A DNA stretch of 28,714 bases. It comes from a virus. The DNA lies in IMG/VR virus record IMGVR_UViG_3300036390_000006, positions 1 to 28,714 of that record; one strand, given 5' to 3'. Each line of letters starts with the position of its first letter. Positions within the stretch are counted from its first letter, which is position 1. Positions 15,166 to 21,331 of the stretch are shown in pieces. The position numbers were made by a program, and so were the translations under genes. The notes beneath the pieces were generated by a model. The model searched no databases and was not told the DNA's origin. It saw only the letters and a program-made list of their open reading frames with translations.

Positions 15166-15786
15166 TCAAGCCACCAGCCCCGCCCGGATCGCCGCATCAA
15201 ATGTTCTGGCCGTCACCGCGATCTTCTTCGCCCGGTCCGTCCCGTTGACGATTTTCCGCGCTCCGATCCAGTCCGCCGTCGTTCCCGAGAAGAAGTCGGA
15301 CAGCCGGGCGCCCGAAAACAGCCCCTCGGTCATGCCCACCACGAGAATGGTCGAGGCCACGTCCGGCCTGAGCGCCAGATCCGGTTCCGCCACGAGATCG
15401 AGCCCGGTCACCCGGCTCATCTTCGCATAATTCTCCCGATGGGTGATCTGCACCAGACCTCGGCCATAGTAACTGCGGCCCTCCGGGTCCCGCCGCCAAT
15501 AAGGCATCGTCACCGTCGGGAGGCGGCCCGCCCGCCAGGCTCGCTCCAGCCGCGCCACGGCCTCCTCGTCGGTCGGCGCAAAGGTCTCGCGCACCGCCTG
15601 CATCGTGCCGCCCGTCTCGTGATGCGCCGTCGCCAGCATATAGGCGAGCCAGCGAGGTTCGGCCCAGCCGCGTGCGCAAAACCGCGTCAGCACGGCCTCG
15701 ATGCCCTCCACCTGTCCCTGGCCGAGCCGCCCGCCGAACACAGCGTTGCGCAGCCCCGCGAAGACGATTCGCCGGTCGATCCGCAT
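15166..15786 (-). CDS. GH19-type (chitinase-fold) endolysin
   Basis: A 206-aa protein with CGAGGAATT before ATG 15786. The GH19 lysozyme pattern is ATAHHETGGTMQAVRET (catalytic Glu in HHETGG), then SYYGRGLVQITHRENY and a substrate-cleft NGTDRA near the C-terminus. Family members of this size in phages cut peptidoglycan. It lies 70 bp upstream of the Dabb gene on the same strand. No holin or SAR signal is visible in it. Its place in the GTA cluster, between g2 and g3, suggests a possible lysis role in particle release, but RcGTA itself is lysed by genes outside the cluster. Confidence 0.88.
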   Translation of the reverse strand: MRIDRRIVFAGLRNAVFGGRLGQGQVEGIEAVLTRFCARGWAEPRWLAYMLATAHHETGGTMQAVRETFAPTDEEAVARLERAWRAGRLPTVTMPYWRRDPEGRSYYGRGLVQITHRENYAKMSRVTGLDLVAEPDLALRPDVASTILVVGMTEGLFSGARLSDFFSGTTADWIGARKIVNGTDRAKKIAVTARTFDAAIRAGLVA

Positions 15787-15868
15787 GTCAAATTCCTCGA
15801 TGTCGGGATGGGAGTGGCAGCCCCCGCCATGTCAGGCGCCGGCGGCTCTTGAAAAAAATCCGGAATTA

Positions 15869-15895
15869 AAACGATTGAAGAAATTTCAATCGTTT
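15869..15895. promoter_or_regulatory. Perfect 11-bp inverted repeat upstream of the endolysin
   Basis: AAACGATTGAA and TTCAATCGTTT flank five bases in an A/T-rich stretch 83 bp upstream of the endolysin start and 101 bp before the 41-aa gene. This divergent spacer (15787-15995) is the only AT-rich island in the host part of the window. The dyad may be an operator controlling both genes; no regulator is known. Confidence 0.5.
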
Positions 15896-15995
15896 AGAGC
15901 TCGTTCCGTTCATATTTACAAAGGTTTAACGCTGTGGAACTTTCGCCTCACAGACACGTTTGGAGGCCAGACTTCCAAACCCGAGGAGGGAAGAG

Positions 15996-16121
15996 ATGCA
16001 GACGACCACTTCGACCAAGACCACCGCTCCGGCAACCATCCCGGCTCATGTCCTGCAGCGCCTCGAAAACGAATGGCGCCAGGTCCGCCAGCCGGCGCAG
16101 CCGACGGCTTCGGCCAAGTAA
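15996..16121 (+). CDS. 41-aa small protein with its own terminator
   Basis: ATG 15996 follows a strong GAGGAGGGAAGAG ribosome site. The peptide starts with a Thr-rich stretch (MQTTTSTKTTAPATIP), then a short amphipathic helix (HVLQRLENEWRQVRQ) and a Pro/Ala tail. An intrinsic terminator follows within 30 bp, so it forms a complete transcription unit. No family is recognised and no membrane segment is present. It is located between the endolysin and the terminase 3' end. Confidence 0.7.
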   Translation: MQTTTSTKTTAPATIPAHVLQRLENEWRQVRQPAQPTASAK

Positions 16122-16145
16122 ACCGATCCACCGCATTGCGTGATC

Positions 16146-16176
16146 AACCGGCGTCCGGAAGGGCGCCGGTTTTTTC
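16146..16176 (+). terminator. Intrinsic terminator after the 41-aa gene
   Basis: AACCGGCG (16146-16153) pairs with CGCCGGTT (16164-16171), extended by three inner pairs, closed by a GGAA tetraloop and followed by TTTTTC. This is a strong rho-independent terminator for the plus strand, 25 bases after the stop codon. Confidence 0.85.
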
Positions 16177-16201
16177 GTTTGGGCTCTCCATCCAGTCGAC
16201 G

Positions 16202-16274
16202 GATCCCCTCACCAACAACATCGAGGACTTAGCCCGATCAGGGTTAAACCTCAGATTTCGTTGGTGAGGGGATC
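16202..16274. repeat. Repeat family R3, palindromic copy at the terminase 3' end
   Basis: GATCCCCTCACCAAC and GTTGGTGAGGGGATC are perfect 15-bp inverted ends around an inner region with GAGGACTTAGCCC and TTAAACCTCAGAT. It is a compact fold-back version of the R3 repeat and begins 22 bp after the terminase stop codon. Confidence 0.8.
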
Positions 16275-16295
16275 GGTACAACAGGCACACCCATC

Positions 16296-16421
16296 TCACA
16301 CCCCCCGTATACGTGGCTCGCCGCCACCCTCCAGCATCAGCGCCGTCAGCGCCCAGACCAGCGCATCCAGCCGATCCGGCGAGCGGCCGTTCGACAATCC
16401 CTCCGGCCCGAAGTCACACAT
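16296..16421 (-). pseudogene. terL: 3' fragment of the GTA large terminase, cut off by the element
   Basis: Reading on the minus strand from the ATG inside the attachment core gives 41 codons: MCDFGPEGLSNGRSPDRLDA, then LVWALTALM and a Gly-rich tail. SPDRxDALVWALT is the conserved C-terminal motif of terminase large subunits and carries the last acidic residue of the RNase H-like nuclease centre. The fragment is in the same phase relative to the 8-bp core as the upstream piece at 26569-27936. Precise excision would therefore restore a 497-codon gene. Standing alone it has no ribosome site and is probably not translated. Confidence 0.88.
16414..16421. other. Left attachment core (attL) of the integrative element
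   Basis: TCACACAT is followed on the right by TTCATC, the end of the integrase gene. The same 8-mer occurs at 26561-26568 beside the other half of the terminase gene. The crossover lies somewhere inside these eight bases. Flanking bases on the host side (CGAAG) differ from those at the other end, as expected. Confidence 0.8.
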
Positions 16422-16422
16422 T

Positions 16423-17571
16423 TCATCTTGCACCGCCTATCCTATTGCTTTTGCTAGATTTCTGTTTTGCATTTTTCGAACGTTTTGCAGTCGCCGTCTT
16501 TGCCTCGGTTTCGAGCATCTTGAGAACGCCCGCCCTCGCGGACTCTCGACGATCGACGAAGCGGGAGTAACGCTCGACCATAGGCGGCGACATTCCGACG
16601 ATGTCGCAGATCTGGGAAACCGAAACGCCGCCCGCTCGCAGACGACCTACAGCCGTCGCCCGGAGGCCGTGAAGGGTCACGTTCGCCAGCCCCGCGATCT
16701 TCTCGCGCTGTCGCCGGAAGTGCACAGAGAAGTGTTTGCGGGTGAAAGGCCGCCCCATGGCTCGCCCCTCTCCCTGCTTCAGGAAAGGCCCCGGCTCGTC
16801 CGGCCAGGTGCGCATTTCCGCCTCCAGCTCGGGCAGGATCGGGCAGAAGATCGGAACCTTGCGCTTCTGGGTGATGATCTCGAAACCACCTTCCACGATG
16901 TGCTGCGGCCCCAGCCGCACGACATCGCTGCCGCGCAATCCTGTGTATCGATACAGGAAGAAGCCTCGACGAACCGAGCCGGTCAGCTTCGCCTCGGCAA
17001 TCGCCAACTGCTCAGGCGTCCAGGGCTGATGACCGCCCTCGGCTTTGTGCGCCGATATTCCCTCGGTGATCATGACGGCCGAAAGCTCATGCTTGCGGAG
17101 CCATTTGCCAAACGACCGCATGGCCGAAAGGAAATTGTTCGCGGCTCCCGGCTTCTTGTGCATCGAGTTGAACAGAGTTTCGACATGCAGAGGCTTCAGA
17201 CCGCCAGGCGGAAGTTCGCCCCATGCCTTCCGAGCCGGCCGTATCGACTGATCGTAAAACATGACGGACGAGCGCTGAATTCCCCTCTTTGCCTGCACGT
17301 CAATCAGCCATTTATCGATGGCGTCTGAGATCGTTAGCGCAGGAGCAGAGTGTTCTTCCCCGAGAAGCTGACGATATGCCACCGCGAACTCAACCGATTG
17401 CCTGTTACGAGGCAGCGAATGGCGCGGGCCCGGGTCTGCGCTGCCCCGGCCCTTCTGAAAGTAGTAATAGGTCTTGCCGCGCGAAGTTACGGCGAAGACG
17501 TGATCGGGCAACTCGATCGAGGCTCGCTTAGGTTTGGGCGGCATGGTGCGCCCCCGCGAGATATGGATCAT
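16423..17571 (-). CDS. int: Tyrosine recombinase (integrase)
   Basis: Up to 382 aa from ATG 17571; ATG 17544 (MPPKPKR, 373 aa) is also possible and follows a G-rich stretch. A SAM-like N-terminal domain (about 77-165) precedes the catalytic domain. Numbered from 17571, catalytic residues are R213 in TGLRGSD, H301 and R304 in LHGLRA, and Tyr335 in MVERYSRF. The usual second His of the GH motif is Met327 (VGMSPP), a tolerated change in some families. It overlaps the excisionase gene, and its stop is next to attL, the normal place for an integrase. It should catalyse insertion into and excision from the terminase gene. Confidence 0.92.
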   Translation of the reverse strand: MIHISRGRTMPPKPKRASIELPDHVFAVTSRGKTYYYFQKGRGSADPGPRHSLPRNRQSVEFAVAYRQLLGEEHSAPALTISDAIDKWLIDVQAKRGIQRSSVMFYDQSIRPARKAWGELPPGGLKPLHVETLFNSMHKKPGAANNFLSAMRSFGKWLRKHELSAVMITEGISAHKAEGGHQPWTPEQLAIAEAKLTGSVRRGFFLYRYTGLRGSDVVRLGPQHIVEGGFEIITQKRKVPIFCPILPELEAEMRTWPDEPGPFLKQGEGRAMGRPFTRKHFSVHFRRQREKIAGLANVTLHGLRATAVGRLRAGGVSVSQICDIVGMSPPMVERYSRFVDRRESARAGVLKMLETEAKTATAKRSKNAKQKSSKSNRIGGAR

Positions 17572-17800
17572 CAGCGACCAGTCGCCCCGTTGGTCGCTCG
17601 CCGATGAAAGCTTGAACGGCTTCCCAGTTATGACGGACCACCCCAGGAGAGATGACTATTGGAGGAGGCAACAGCCCCCTCCTCACCATATCGCGGACCG
17701 TGCTTTCGGAGACGTCCAGCTCGATCGCCAATGAGGCAGAGGACATCATCGAGGGCGGTCGGTTGATGCGGATCTGAGCACGCTTCGATTTCGACGTCAT
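17528..17800 (-). CDS. Excisionase-like helix-turn-helix protein
   Basis: A 90-aa protein with a MerR/AlpA-type HTH: SASLAIELDVSESTVRDMVRR, then LLPPPIVISPGVVRHNWEAV, the winged part that ends in a Trp-containing helix. Such short proteins act as recombination directionality factors or as activators of the integrase gene. Its start overlaps the upstream gene by four bases and its end overlaps the integrase gene, so the three are co-expressed. The function as excisionase is inferred from size, fold and place. Confidence 0.75.
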   Translation of the reverse strand: MTSKSKRAQIRINRPPSMMSSASLAIELDVSESTVRDMVRRGLLPPPIVISPGVVRHNWEAVQAFIGERPTGRLVADDPYLAGAHHAAQT

Positions 17801-18552
17801 GAACGCGCCCCCAATTCACATCCGCGCGCCCGAAACGTAAGGTCGCTCAGAAGCTCAAGTGTCGCCTCGATCCTGTGGACTGGAAGCATCAGGGACGCCT
17901 TCAGGTCGTCACAGAATCGCAACGGCTCTTTGGCGTCGATCAATGAAAAGTCCGAAAAGAAGTTCATGCGCTCGTCCAGGGCGTGGTGCGCAATTTTCAA
18001 GCAGCCTAAAACGCTGATGAACGCGTCATACACTTCATCCACCTCGGACACGGTCGCTCTGCAGGATGCACGGTTAATCTCTGCTGATGAGGGCAAGTTG
18101 ATCGGTTTCGCCTCAAGATCAAAGTAGAGGCGAGCCGCGCGGACCAGCGCCAATCCGAGTTCGTCGTCACCATTTGCCAGTTCATCGTCGGCCAGGCGCA
18201 GCGCCGCCAAGGCCTCATGACGTGTCACCGCTCCCCGTTCCCAGCTCTTCAGGCGACCGTAGGCATCGCCGTAAGTCGATGAGACAAAGGCATCGCTATC
18301 CTGCTCTTCTACAGATCCCCGGCAGAACGCCTCCTTTCCCTCAAGGTAGGCGTTGATTGTCTGAAGGAGACCGGGAGCCGCCTGTTCATCCGAGGTCGGC
18401 TCCCGGTCAGTCGCGGCCGGCGCGTTTGCGGCGACATTGCCGGCGGCGAATGTGCTCCGCACCAGTTTCAGTGCGGAAATCAGATCGTCTGTCTTTTCGA
18501 CAACGGACAAGCTTGCGGCGTGGGCCGCATTTGATGTATGAAGACTGTGCAT
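17797..18552 (-). CDS. Unknown 251-aa protein, first gene of the integrase operon
   Basis: AAAGGGATC lies just before ATG 18552, and the stop overlaps the excisionase ATG. The sequence is acidic and mostly helical. After an Ala-rich N-terminal third come GDAYGRLKSWERGAVTRHEA, a Leu/Ala-rich helix pair and a C-terminal helical part (HRIEATLELLSDLTFRARG). No signal peptide, membrane segment or catalytic motif is visible and I recognise no family. Being first in the integrase operon suggests a role in control of integration or in host interference, but nothing proves either. Confidence 0.7.
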   Translation of the reverse strand: MHSLHTSNAAHAASLSVVEKTDDLISALKLVRSTFAAGNVAANAPAATDREPTSDEQAAPGLLQTINAYLEGKEAFCRGSVEEQDSDAFVSSTYGDAYGRLKSWERGAVTRHEALAALRLADDELANGDDELGLALVRAARLYFDLEAKPINLPSSAEINRASCRATVSEVDEVYDAFISVLGCLKIAHHALDERMNFFSDFSLIDAKEPLRFCDDLKASLMLPVHRIEATLELLSDLTFRARGCELGARS

Positions 18553-18577
18553 TGTTGATCCCTTTCGTGGGGTTAGG

Positions 18578-18617
18578 AAAAGCCGACGCTGGTTCTCAGG
18601 CCTGAGCGTCGGCTTTT
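18578..18617. terminator. Bidirectional terminator between the RHH gene and the integrase operon
   Basis: AAAAGCCGACGCT (18578-18590) and AGCGTCGGCTTTT (18605-18617) form a perfect 13-bp stem with T-runs on both strands. The right arm encodes the last residues of the small RHH protein. On the minus strand it would end the RHH transcript before the 251-aa gene, so the integrase operon is either attenuated or has its own promoter. Confidence 0.8.
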
Positions 18618-18772
18618 TGCGTTTCTGGGGACGCCCCGTAGGCGCGGTTGAGCTGGTAGATGATTTCTGCGTTCATTGACCGAAAGTTATGCTCGGCAGC
18701 TTCCTTGATGCGATCTCGCATCCCGTCAGGGAGCCTTAAGGGGAACTGCTCTTTCAAGGTACGGTTTTCCAT
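18596..18772 (-). CDS. Arc-type ribbon-helix-helix repressor, 58 aa
   Basis: ATG 18772 is chosen because GAGGAG lies 6 bases upstream; an upstream ATG and GTG would place the start inside an operator. The Arc/Mnt fold is clear: strand EQFPLRLPDGMR, helix DRIKEAAEHNFRS, then MNAEIIYQLNRAYG. It is divergent from a second RHH protein with the same core (MRDRIK ... RSMNAEII), and three shared dyads lie between them. By family and place it is a repressor of itself, of the divergent operon, or both, acting as one arm of a two-repressor switch. Confidence 0.88.
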   Translation of the reverse strand: MENRTLKEQFPLRLPDGMRDRIKEAAEHNFRSMNAEIIYQLNRAYGASPETQKADAQA

Positions 18773-18781
18773 AACACTCCT

Positions 18782-18798
18782 CATATCCACTGGATATG
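18782..18798. promoter_or_regulatory. RHH operator 1
   Basis: CATATCCA-C-TGGATATG is a perfect 8+1+8 dyad, centred 18 bases upstream of the small RHH start codon. It is the best copy of the TATCCAnTGGATA consensus and overlaps the 5' leader of that gene. Confidence 0.8.
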
Positions 18799-18805
18799 TC
18801 TCAGG

Positions 18806-18820
18806 CTACCCATTGGATAG
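18806..18820. promoter_or_regulatory. RHH operator 2
   Basis: CTACCCA-T-TGGATAG is the dyad with one mismatch. On the minus strand TTGACG (18832-18827) and TAGCCT (18808-18803) could be a promoter for the small RHH gene with an 18-base spacer. This operator lies inside it, consistent with autorepression. The promoter call itself is weak. Confidence 0.7.
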
Positions 18821-18843
18821 GCCTTGCGTCAAGCGCTAATTGC

Positions 18844-18854
18844 ATCCAATGGAT
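18844..18854. promoter_or_regulatory. RHH operator 3
   Basis: ATCCA-A-TGGAT is a perfect 5+1+5 dyad ending 4 bases before the start codon of the larger RHH gene. A bound repressor would cover the ribosome-site DNA and block transcription start or passage there. The centres of operators 1-2 are 23 bp apart and those of 2-3 are 36 bp apart. Confidence 0.75.
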
Positions 18855-18858
18855 AGGT

Positions 18859-19599
18859 ATGAGCGAAGAGGTGAACCGCGCGTGGAAAGATCAGTATATG
18901 CTCCGCTTCCCGGAGGGGATGCGAGACCGGATTAAGCTTTCCGCAGAAGTGACGGGCAGGTCGATGAATGCCGAAATCATTCAACGGCTTAAATGGACGT
19001 TCGACGATTCCGAGGAACACGCCCTTCGTATCGTGCTACCCGTTGAGACGTTGAACGCGCTCATGACTGACGCCGCTATCAACGGCCAGTCGGAAGAAGA
19101 ACTTGTCGTCGAAATTGTCAAAGCCAATTATGGCCAGGCGGAGTTGAACAGGTCGTTCGATGCCGTCAACAAGATGGCCGATGAGAACACGAAGCTCTCG
19201 GAGCTGGTGAGCCATATGAAAGAGAAGGAAGACGCTGATTTCCTCCTCTACTACAGCAAGGTTGTGCAACTCCGCCAGCTGGCACAAGCAATTATCGCGG
19301 CCGAGGCGGACGTGCCGGACCATATCGCAACGACTGCGCACGATTTAGATGCGCTCGGGAAGGCTGAGATGGAGACCTTGGCGCATCGGCATGCTGATGC
19401 GCTCTTCGTGAAGAAGCTGGCAGAACACAGCAGGCGTCTTAGGGAAGATATAGAGGAGAACAGCGGCGATTCTGAAGCTGGAAACGCTGATCAAACCGAC
19501 GGCGACGCCCAGCATTGGGATTGGAAGAACAGCCAAACCGACACGCCGCAGCCGGTCGAAAAGCCGACGAAAACGCCAGGTAAGCGCCAAAAACGTTGA
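18859..19599 (+). CDS. RHH-domain regulator with long helical C-terminus, 246 aa
   Basis: ATG 18859 is preferred. The upstream ATG 18796 would put operators 2 and 3 inside the coding region (reading THWIG and QWIGM). The N-terminal Arc-like domain is DQYMLRFPEGMRDRIKLSAE with RSMNAEIIQRLKWTF. Then follow a second domain (LRIVLPVETLNALMTDAAIN) resembling another RHH-like unit, a coiled coil (about 95-195) and an acidic, Pro-rich, low-complexity tail ending in a basic KRQKR. It is the first of at least three plus-strand genes in the centre of the element. It probably controls the lysogeny-type switch together with the 58-aa protein. Confidence 0.85.
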   Translation: MSEEVNRAWKDQYMLRFPEGMRDRIKLSAEVTGRSMNAEIIQRLKWTFDDSEEHALRIVLPVETLNALMTDAAINGQSEEELVVEIVKANYGQAELNRSFDAVNKMADENTKLSELVSHMKEKEDADFLLYYSKVVQLRQLAQAIIAAEADVPDHIATTAHDLDALGKAEMETLAHRHADALFVKKLAEHSRRLREDIEENSGDSEAGNADQTDGDAQHWDWKNSQTDTPQPVEKPTKTPGKRQKR

Positions 19600-19614
19600 C
19601 ACCGCGGCCCCATA

Positions 19615-19653
19615 TTCTGATGTCCAATAAGCTCATGTTTTCGGACATCAGAA
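19615..19653. promoter_or_regulatory. Perfect 11-bp inverted repeat after the larger RHH gene
   Basis: TTCTGATGTCC (19615-19625) and GGACATCAGAA (19643-19653) are perfect inverted arms with a 17-base A/T-rich spacer. ATTTTT follows 4 bases later, so it could be a plus-strand terminator. The long loop also fits an operator pair. It lies 32 bp before the next gene. Confidence 0.55.
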
Positions 19654-19684
19654 CCGATTTTTGCACCGCCCAGGACCATGGCCG

Positions 19685-19882
19685 ATGAAGGTCCCCAAAC
19701 TTTCCCGATCACTCGTCACCCACTACGCAGCGCTTGCCAAATCCGAGCAAGTCGCGATCGAGATCAAGGTCGAAGGCGCGTCCTTCCGCATCACGCCCTT
19801 CGACGCAGCGGCAGAAGCTCGCAACAGCAGCAGAAGCGAAGGCATCGAACAGCCAAGAACCGACGGCCTTAAATCGTGGTGA
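19685..19882 (+). CDS. Small 65-aa unknown protein
   Basis: ATG 19685 gives MKVPKLSRSLVTHYAALAKS followed by EQVAIEIKVEGASFRITPFD, a helix and two amphipathic strands. An overlapping frame starting at 19678 gives a basic, low-complexity product and is judged a shadow. No strong ribosome site is seen. It is on the same strand as the RHH gene and the next gene. The family is not recognised, although similar short proteins occur in rhizobial islands by my recollection. Confidence 0.55.
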   Translation: MKVPKLSRSLVTHYAALAKSEQVAIEIKVEGASFRITPFDAAAEARNSSRSEGIEQPRTDGLKSW

Positions 19883-19942
19883 CGCATCCGCAACCAACCG
19901 TCTAAACTGCGCAATAGTTGATAGCTCAAGAGGATTGAGAAA

Positions 19943-20263
19943 ATGAACGTCAGCGACTTCGTGAAGGACACGTTCGAGCAGATCATCGACGGCGTCAAAC
20001 GAGCCAAAGCTGCAGGGGGCAACGCAGAAGGCATAGCCGCCGTTCAACGCTTCAAGATCGCCAGTCTTCCAGATTCCCTCATTCAGGACTCCTCCGGCGC
20101 GATACATACGATCGTTGATTTCGATCTTGCCGTCACTGAGGGGAGTTCATTCGAAGGCAAGACGGGTGTCAGCGTCGTTGCATTTAATGCAGGCGGATCC
20201 GGGACAAAGGAAAGCCAGACCGTGTCTCGCGTCAAGTTCTCGATCCCGATCACGTTCCGCTAA
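19943..20263 (+). CDS. 106-aa protein resembling Trypco2-type domains
   Basis: CAAGAGGATTGAG precedes ATG 19943. The N-terminal helix (VSDFVKDTFEQIIDGVKRAK) is followed by strands IHTIVDFDLAVTEG, GKTGVSVVAFNAGG and VSRVKFSIPITF. This order (helix, VxFDxAVT, GxxGVxV, SRVKFxxP) resembles the trypsin co-occurring domain 2 family, which is found with proteases in predicted conflict systems. The likeness is from memory and the function is unknown. It is the last plus-strand gene of the central operon, followed by two hairpins at 20277-20323. Confidence 0.7.
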   Translation: MNVSDFVKDTFEQIIDGVKRAKAAGGNAEGIAAVQRFKIASLPDSLIQDSSGAIHTIVDFDLAVTEGSSFEGKTGVSVVAFNAGGSGTKESQTVSRVKFSIPITFR

Positions 20264-20276
20264 GGTTGCGTCCCCA

Positions 20277-20323
20277 ACTGGCTAATTTAGCCAGTCCGCT
20301 CAACTGCGGAATCTCCGCAGTTG
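20277..20323. terminator. Two tandem perfect hairpins between convergent operons
   Basis: ACTGGCTAA-T-TTAGCCAGT (20277-20295) and CAACTGCGGA-ATC-TCCGCAGTTG (20301-20323) lie just after the 106-aa gene and 93 bp beyond the end of the minus-strand winged-helix gene. No T-run is attached. As a pair between converging transcripts they probably act as a double terminator or as RNA 3'-end protection. Confidence 0.55.
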
Positions 20324-20415
20324 GAAAAGGTCCCGGATGCGGACCATTTCAAATATTCCTGCTGAAAATGTTTTCGCGTGAAACGCTTTTCCGAAACCGT
20401 CGCAGCCGACCACGG

Positions 20416-20628
20416 TTAAGCCCGCCGAATCACGTTCTCTTCGCCCTGCCTGCCCTTCACCTTCAGCGCCCCGAGCTGCACCGCCTTGCCGATCGCGCTG
20501 CGCACTGTAGACCGACTAAAGCCGGACAGCCGAGCAAGCTCGGAGTGCGCCCGAGTGCAAGCGCCGCGCCTGTCGATCTCGTCTACGACGATTTCGAGGA
20601 TACGGCGCTCTGCAGTCGTGTAGCTCAT
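20416..20628 (-). CDS. Small winged-helix DNA-binding protein, 70 aa
   Basis: ATG 20628 is chosen because it falls 4 bases after the stop of the Ntn-hydrolase-like gene; an upstream in-frame ATG at 20670 would overlap it more. The sequence has a GntR/MarR-like winged helix: AERRILEIVVDEIDRRG, helix pair HSELARLSGFSRSTVRSAIG, then KAVQLGALKVKGRQGEENVI as the wing. It is the final gene of the long structural operon. It may regulate late genes or act on a host promoter. Confidence 0.75.
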   Translation of the reverse strand: MSYTTAERRILEIVVDEIDRRGACTRAHSELARLSGFSRSTVRSAIGKAVQLGALKVKGRQGEENVIRRA

Positions 20629-20632
20629 GAGG

Positions 20633-21331
20633 TCAGGCCGCAGCGCTCGCCAATGCAGCCGGAGCCGCATGGGGGTCGATAGGCTGGCCGATCACATCCG
20701 GCCAGGTCCGAATGCGTTTGGTGGTCACGCCTGCCGCCCGGATGACGGTATGATCGACATGGCAGCCAATGCCATAGACATCCGGCAGAAGGCTTTCTGC
20801 AGGGTTGCCCGCCTTCCGCAGCCGCAAGATCTCCATCAGGTCCGCGCCCTGATCTTCCAGACCTTGGCAAAGACTCTCGATCGAGACGCCGCCAGCCCTG
20901 ATATCATCGAGGTCTATCAAAGGCCCACCAATGACCTCGCGACCGAGCGCGTAAAGCGTCCACGGCTCCAGCCCGTCGCCCAGCGCAACGCTGCTGAAGC
21001 GGATCGTGAGCGGCCCCTGCTCTTCATGGATCGCACAAATGACGATCTCGAAAGGCGGAACGCCGAGCTTCGATTTCTGGCTCTCCAGATTCGTCTCCAG
21101 GCGCGAGAAAACCTCGGCCACCGATTTTGAGAACTGCGTAAGTGCCACGATGTAGGCGGCGAAGAGGTTCACCACGTCGGACGACCCGCGCCCTGTGACG
21201 GCGATCGGCAGCCGCTCAGATCGGGAAACCTTTTCTGCAGCTTCCAACAGAATGCCGTCCTCGTTGTAGATCGCGCCGTCGGTCAGCATCTCGATCCGAT
21301 CCTCATAGGCAATGCAAACATAAGCGCTCAT
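20633..21331 (-). CDS. Proteasome-like Ntn-hydrolase candidate, 232 aa
   Basis: Its ATG overlaps the tape measure stop by four bases. Counting Ser2 as residue 1, the acidic residue in MLTDGA is position 17 and the Lys in EAAEKV is position 33. This matches the Thr1-Asp17-Lys33 centre of proteasome beta and HslV subunits, with Ser as nucleophile. A Gly-rich TGRGSSDVVNLF lies near the position of the proteasome Gly47 loop. Removal of Met before Ser is the normal aminopeptidase outcome. The function is inferred; it could be a tail-associated protease or only a structural relative of the fold. No family name is claimed. Confidence 0.65.
   Translation of the reverse strand: MSAYVCIAYEDRIEMLTDGAIYNEDGILLEAAEKVSRSERLPIAVTGRGSSDVVNLFAAYIVALTQFSKSVAEVFSRLETNLESQKSKLGVPPFEIVICAIHEEQGPLTIRFSSVALGDGLEPWTLYALGREVIGGPLIDLDDIRAGGVSIESLCQGLEDQGADLMEILRLRKAGNPAESLLPDVYGIGCHVDHTVIRAAGVTTKRIRTWPDVIGQPIDPHAAPAALASAAA

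Noticed and set aside
16400-16440. tRNA gene as integration target
   Set aside because: The sequence at both junctions is protein-coding terminase DNA. No cloverleaf or conserved tRNA bases are seen.
16261-17328. Plus-strand frame of 355 codons opposite the integrase gene
   Set aside because: The integrase on the other strand has all catalytic motifs. The plus-strand product is low-complexity and crosses the attachment core and terminase remnant without a sensible start.
18796-18858. Upstream ATG 18796 as start of the larger RHH protein
   Set aside because: It would put two repressor operators inside the coding sequence and add 21 residues with no homology to the RHH fold.
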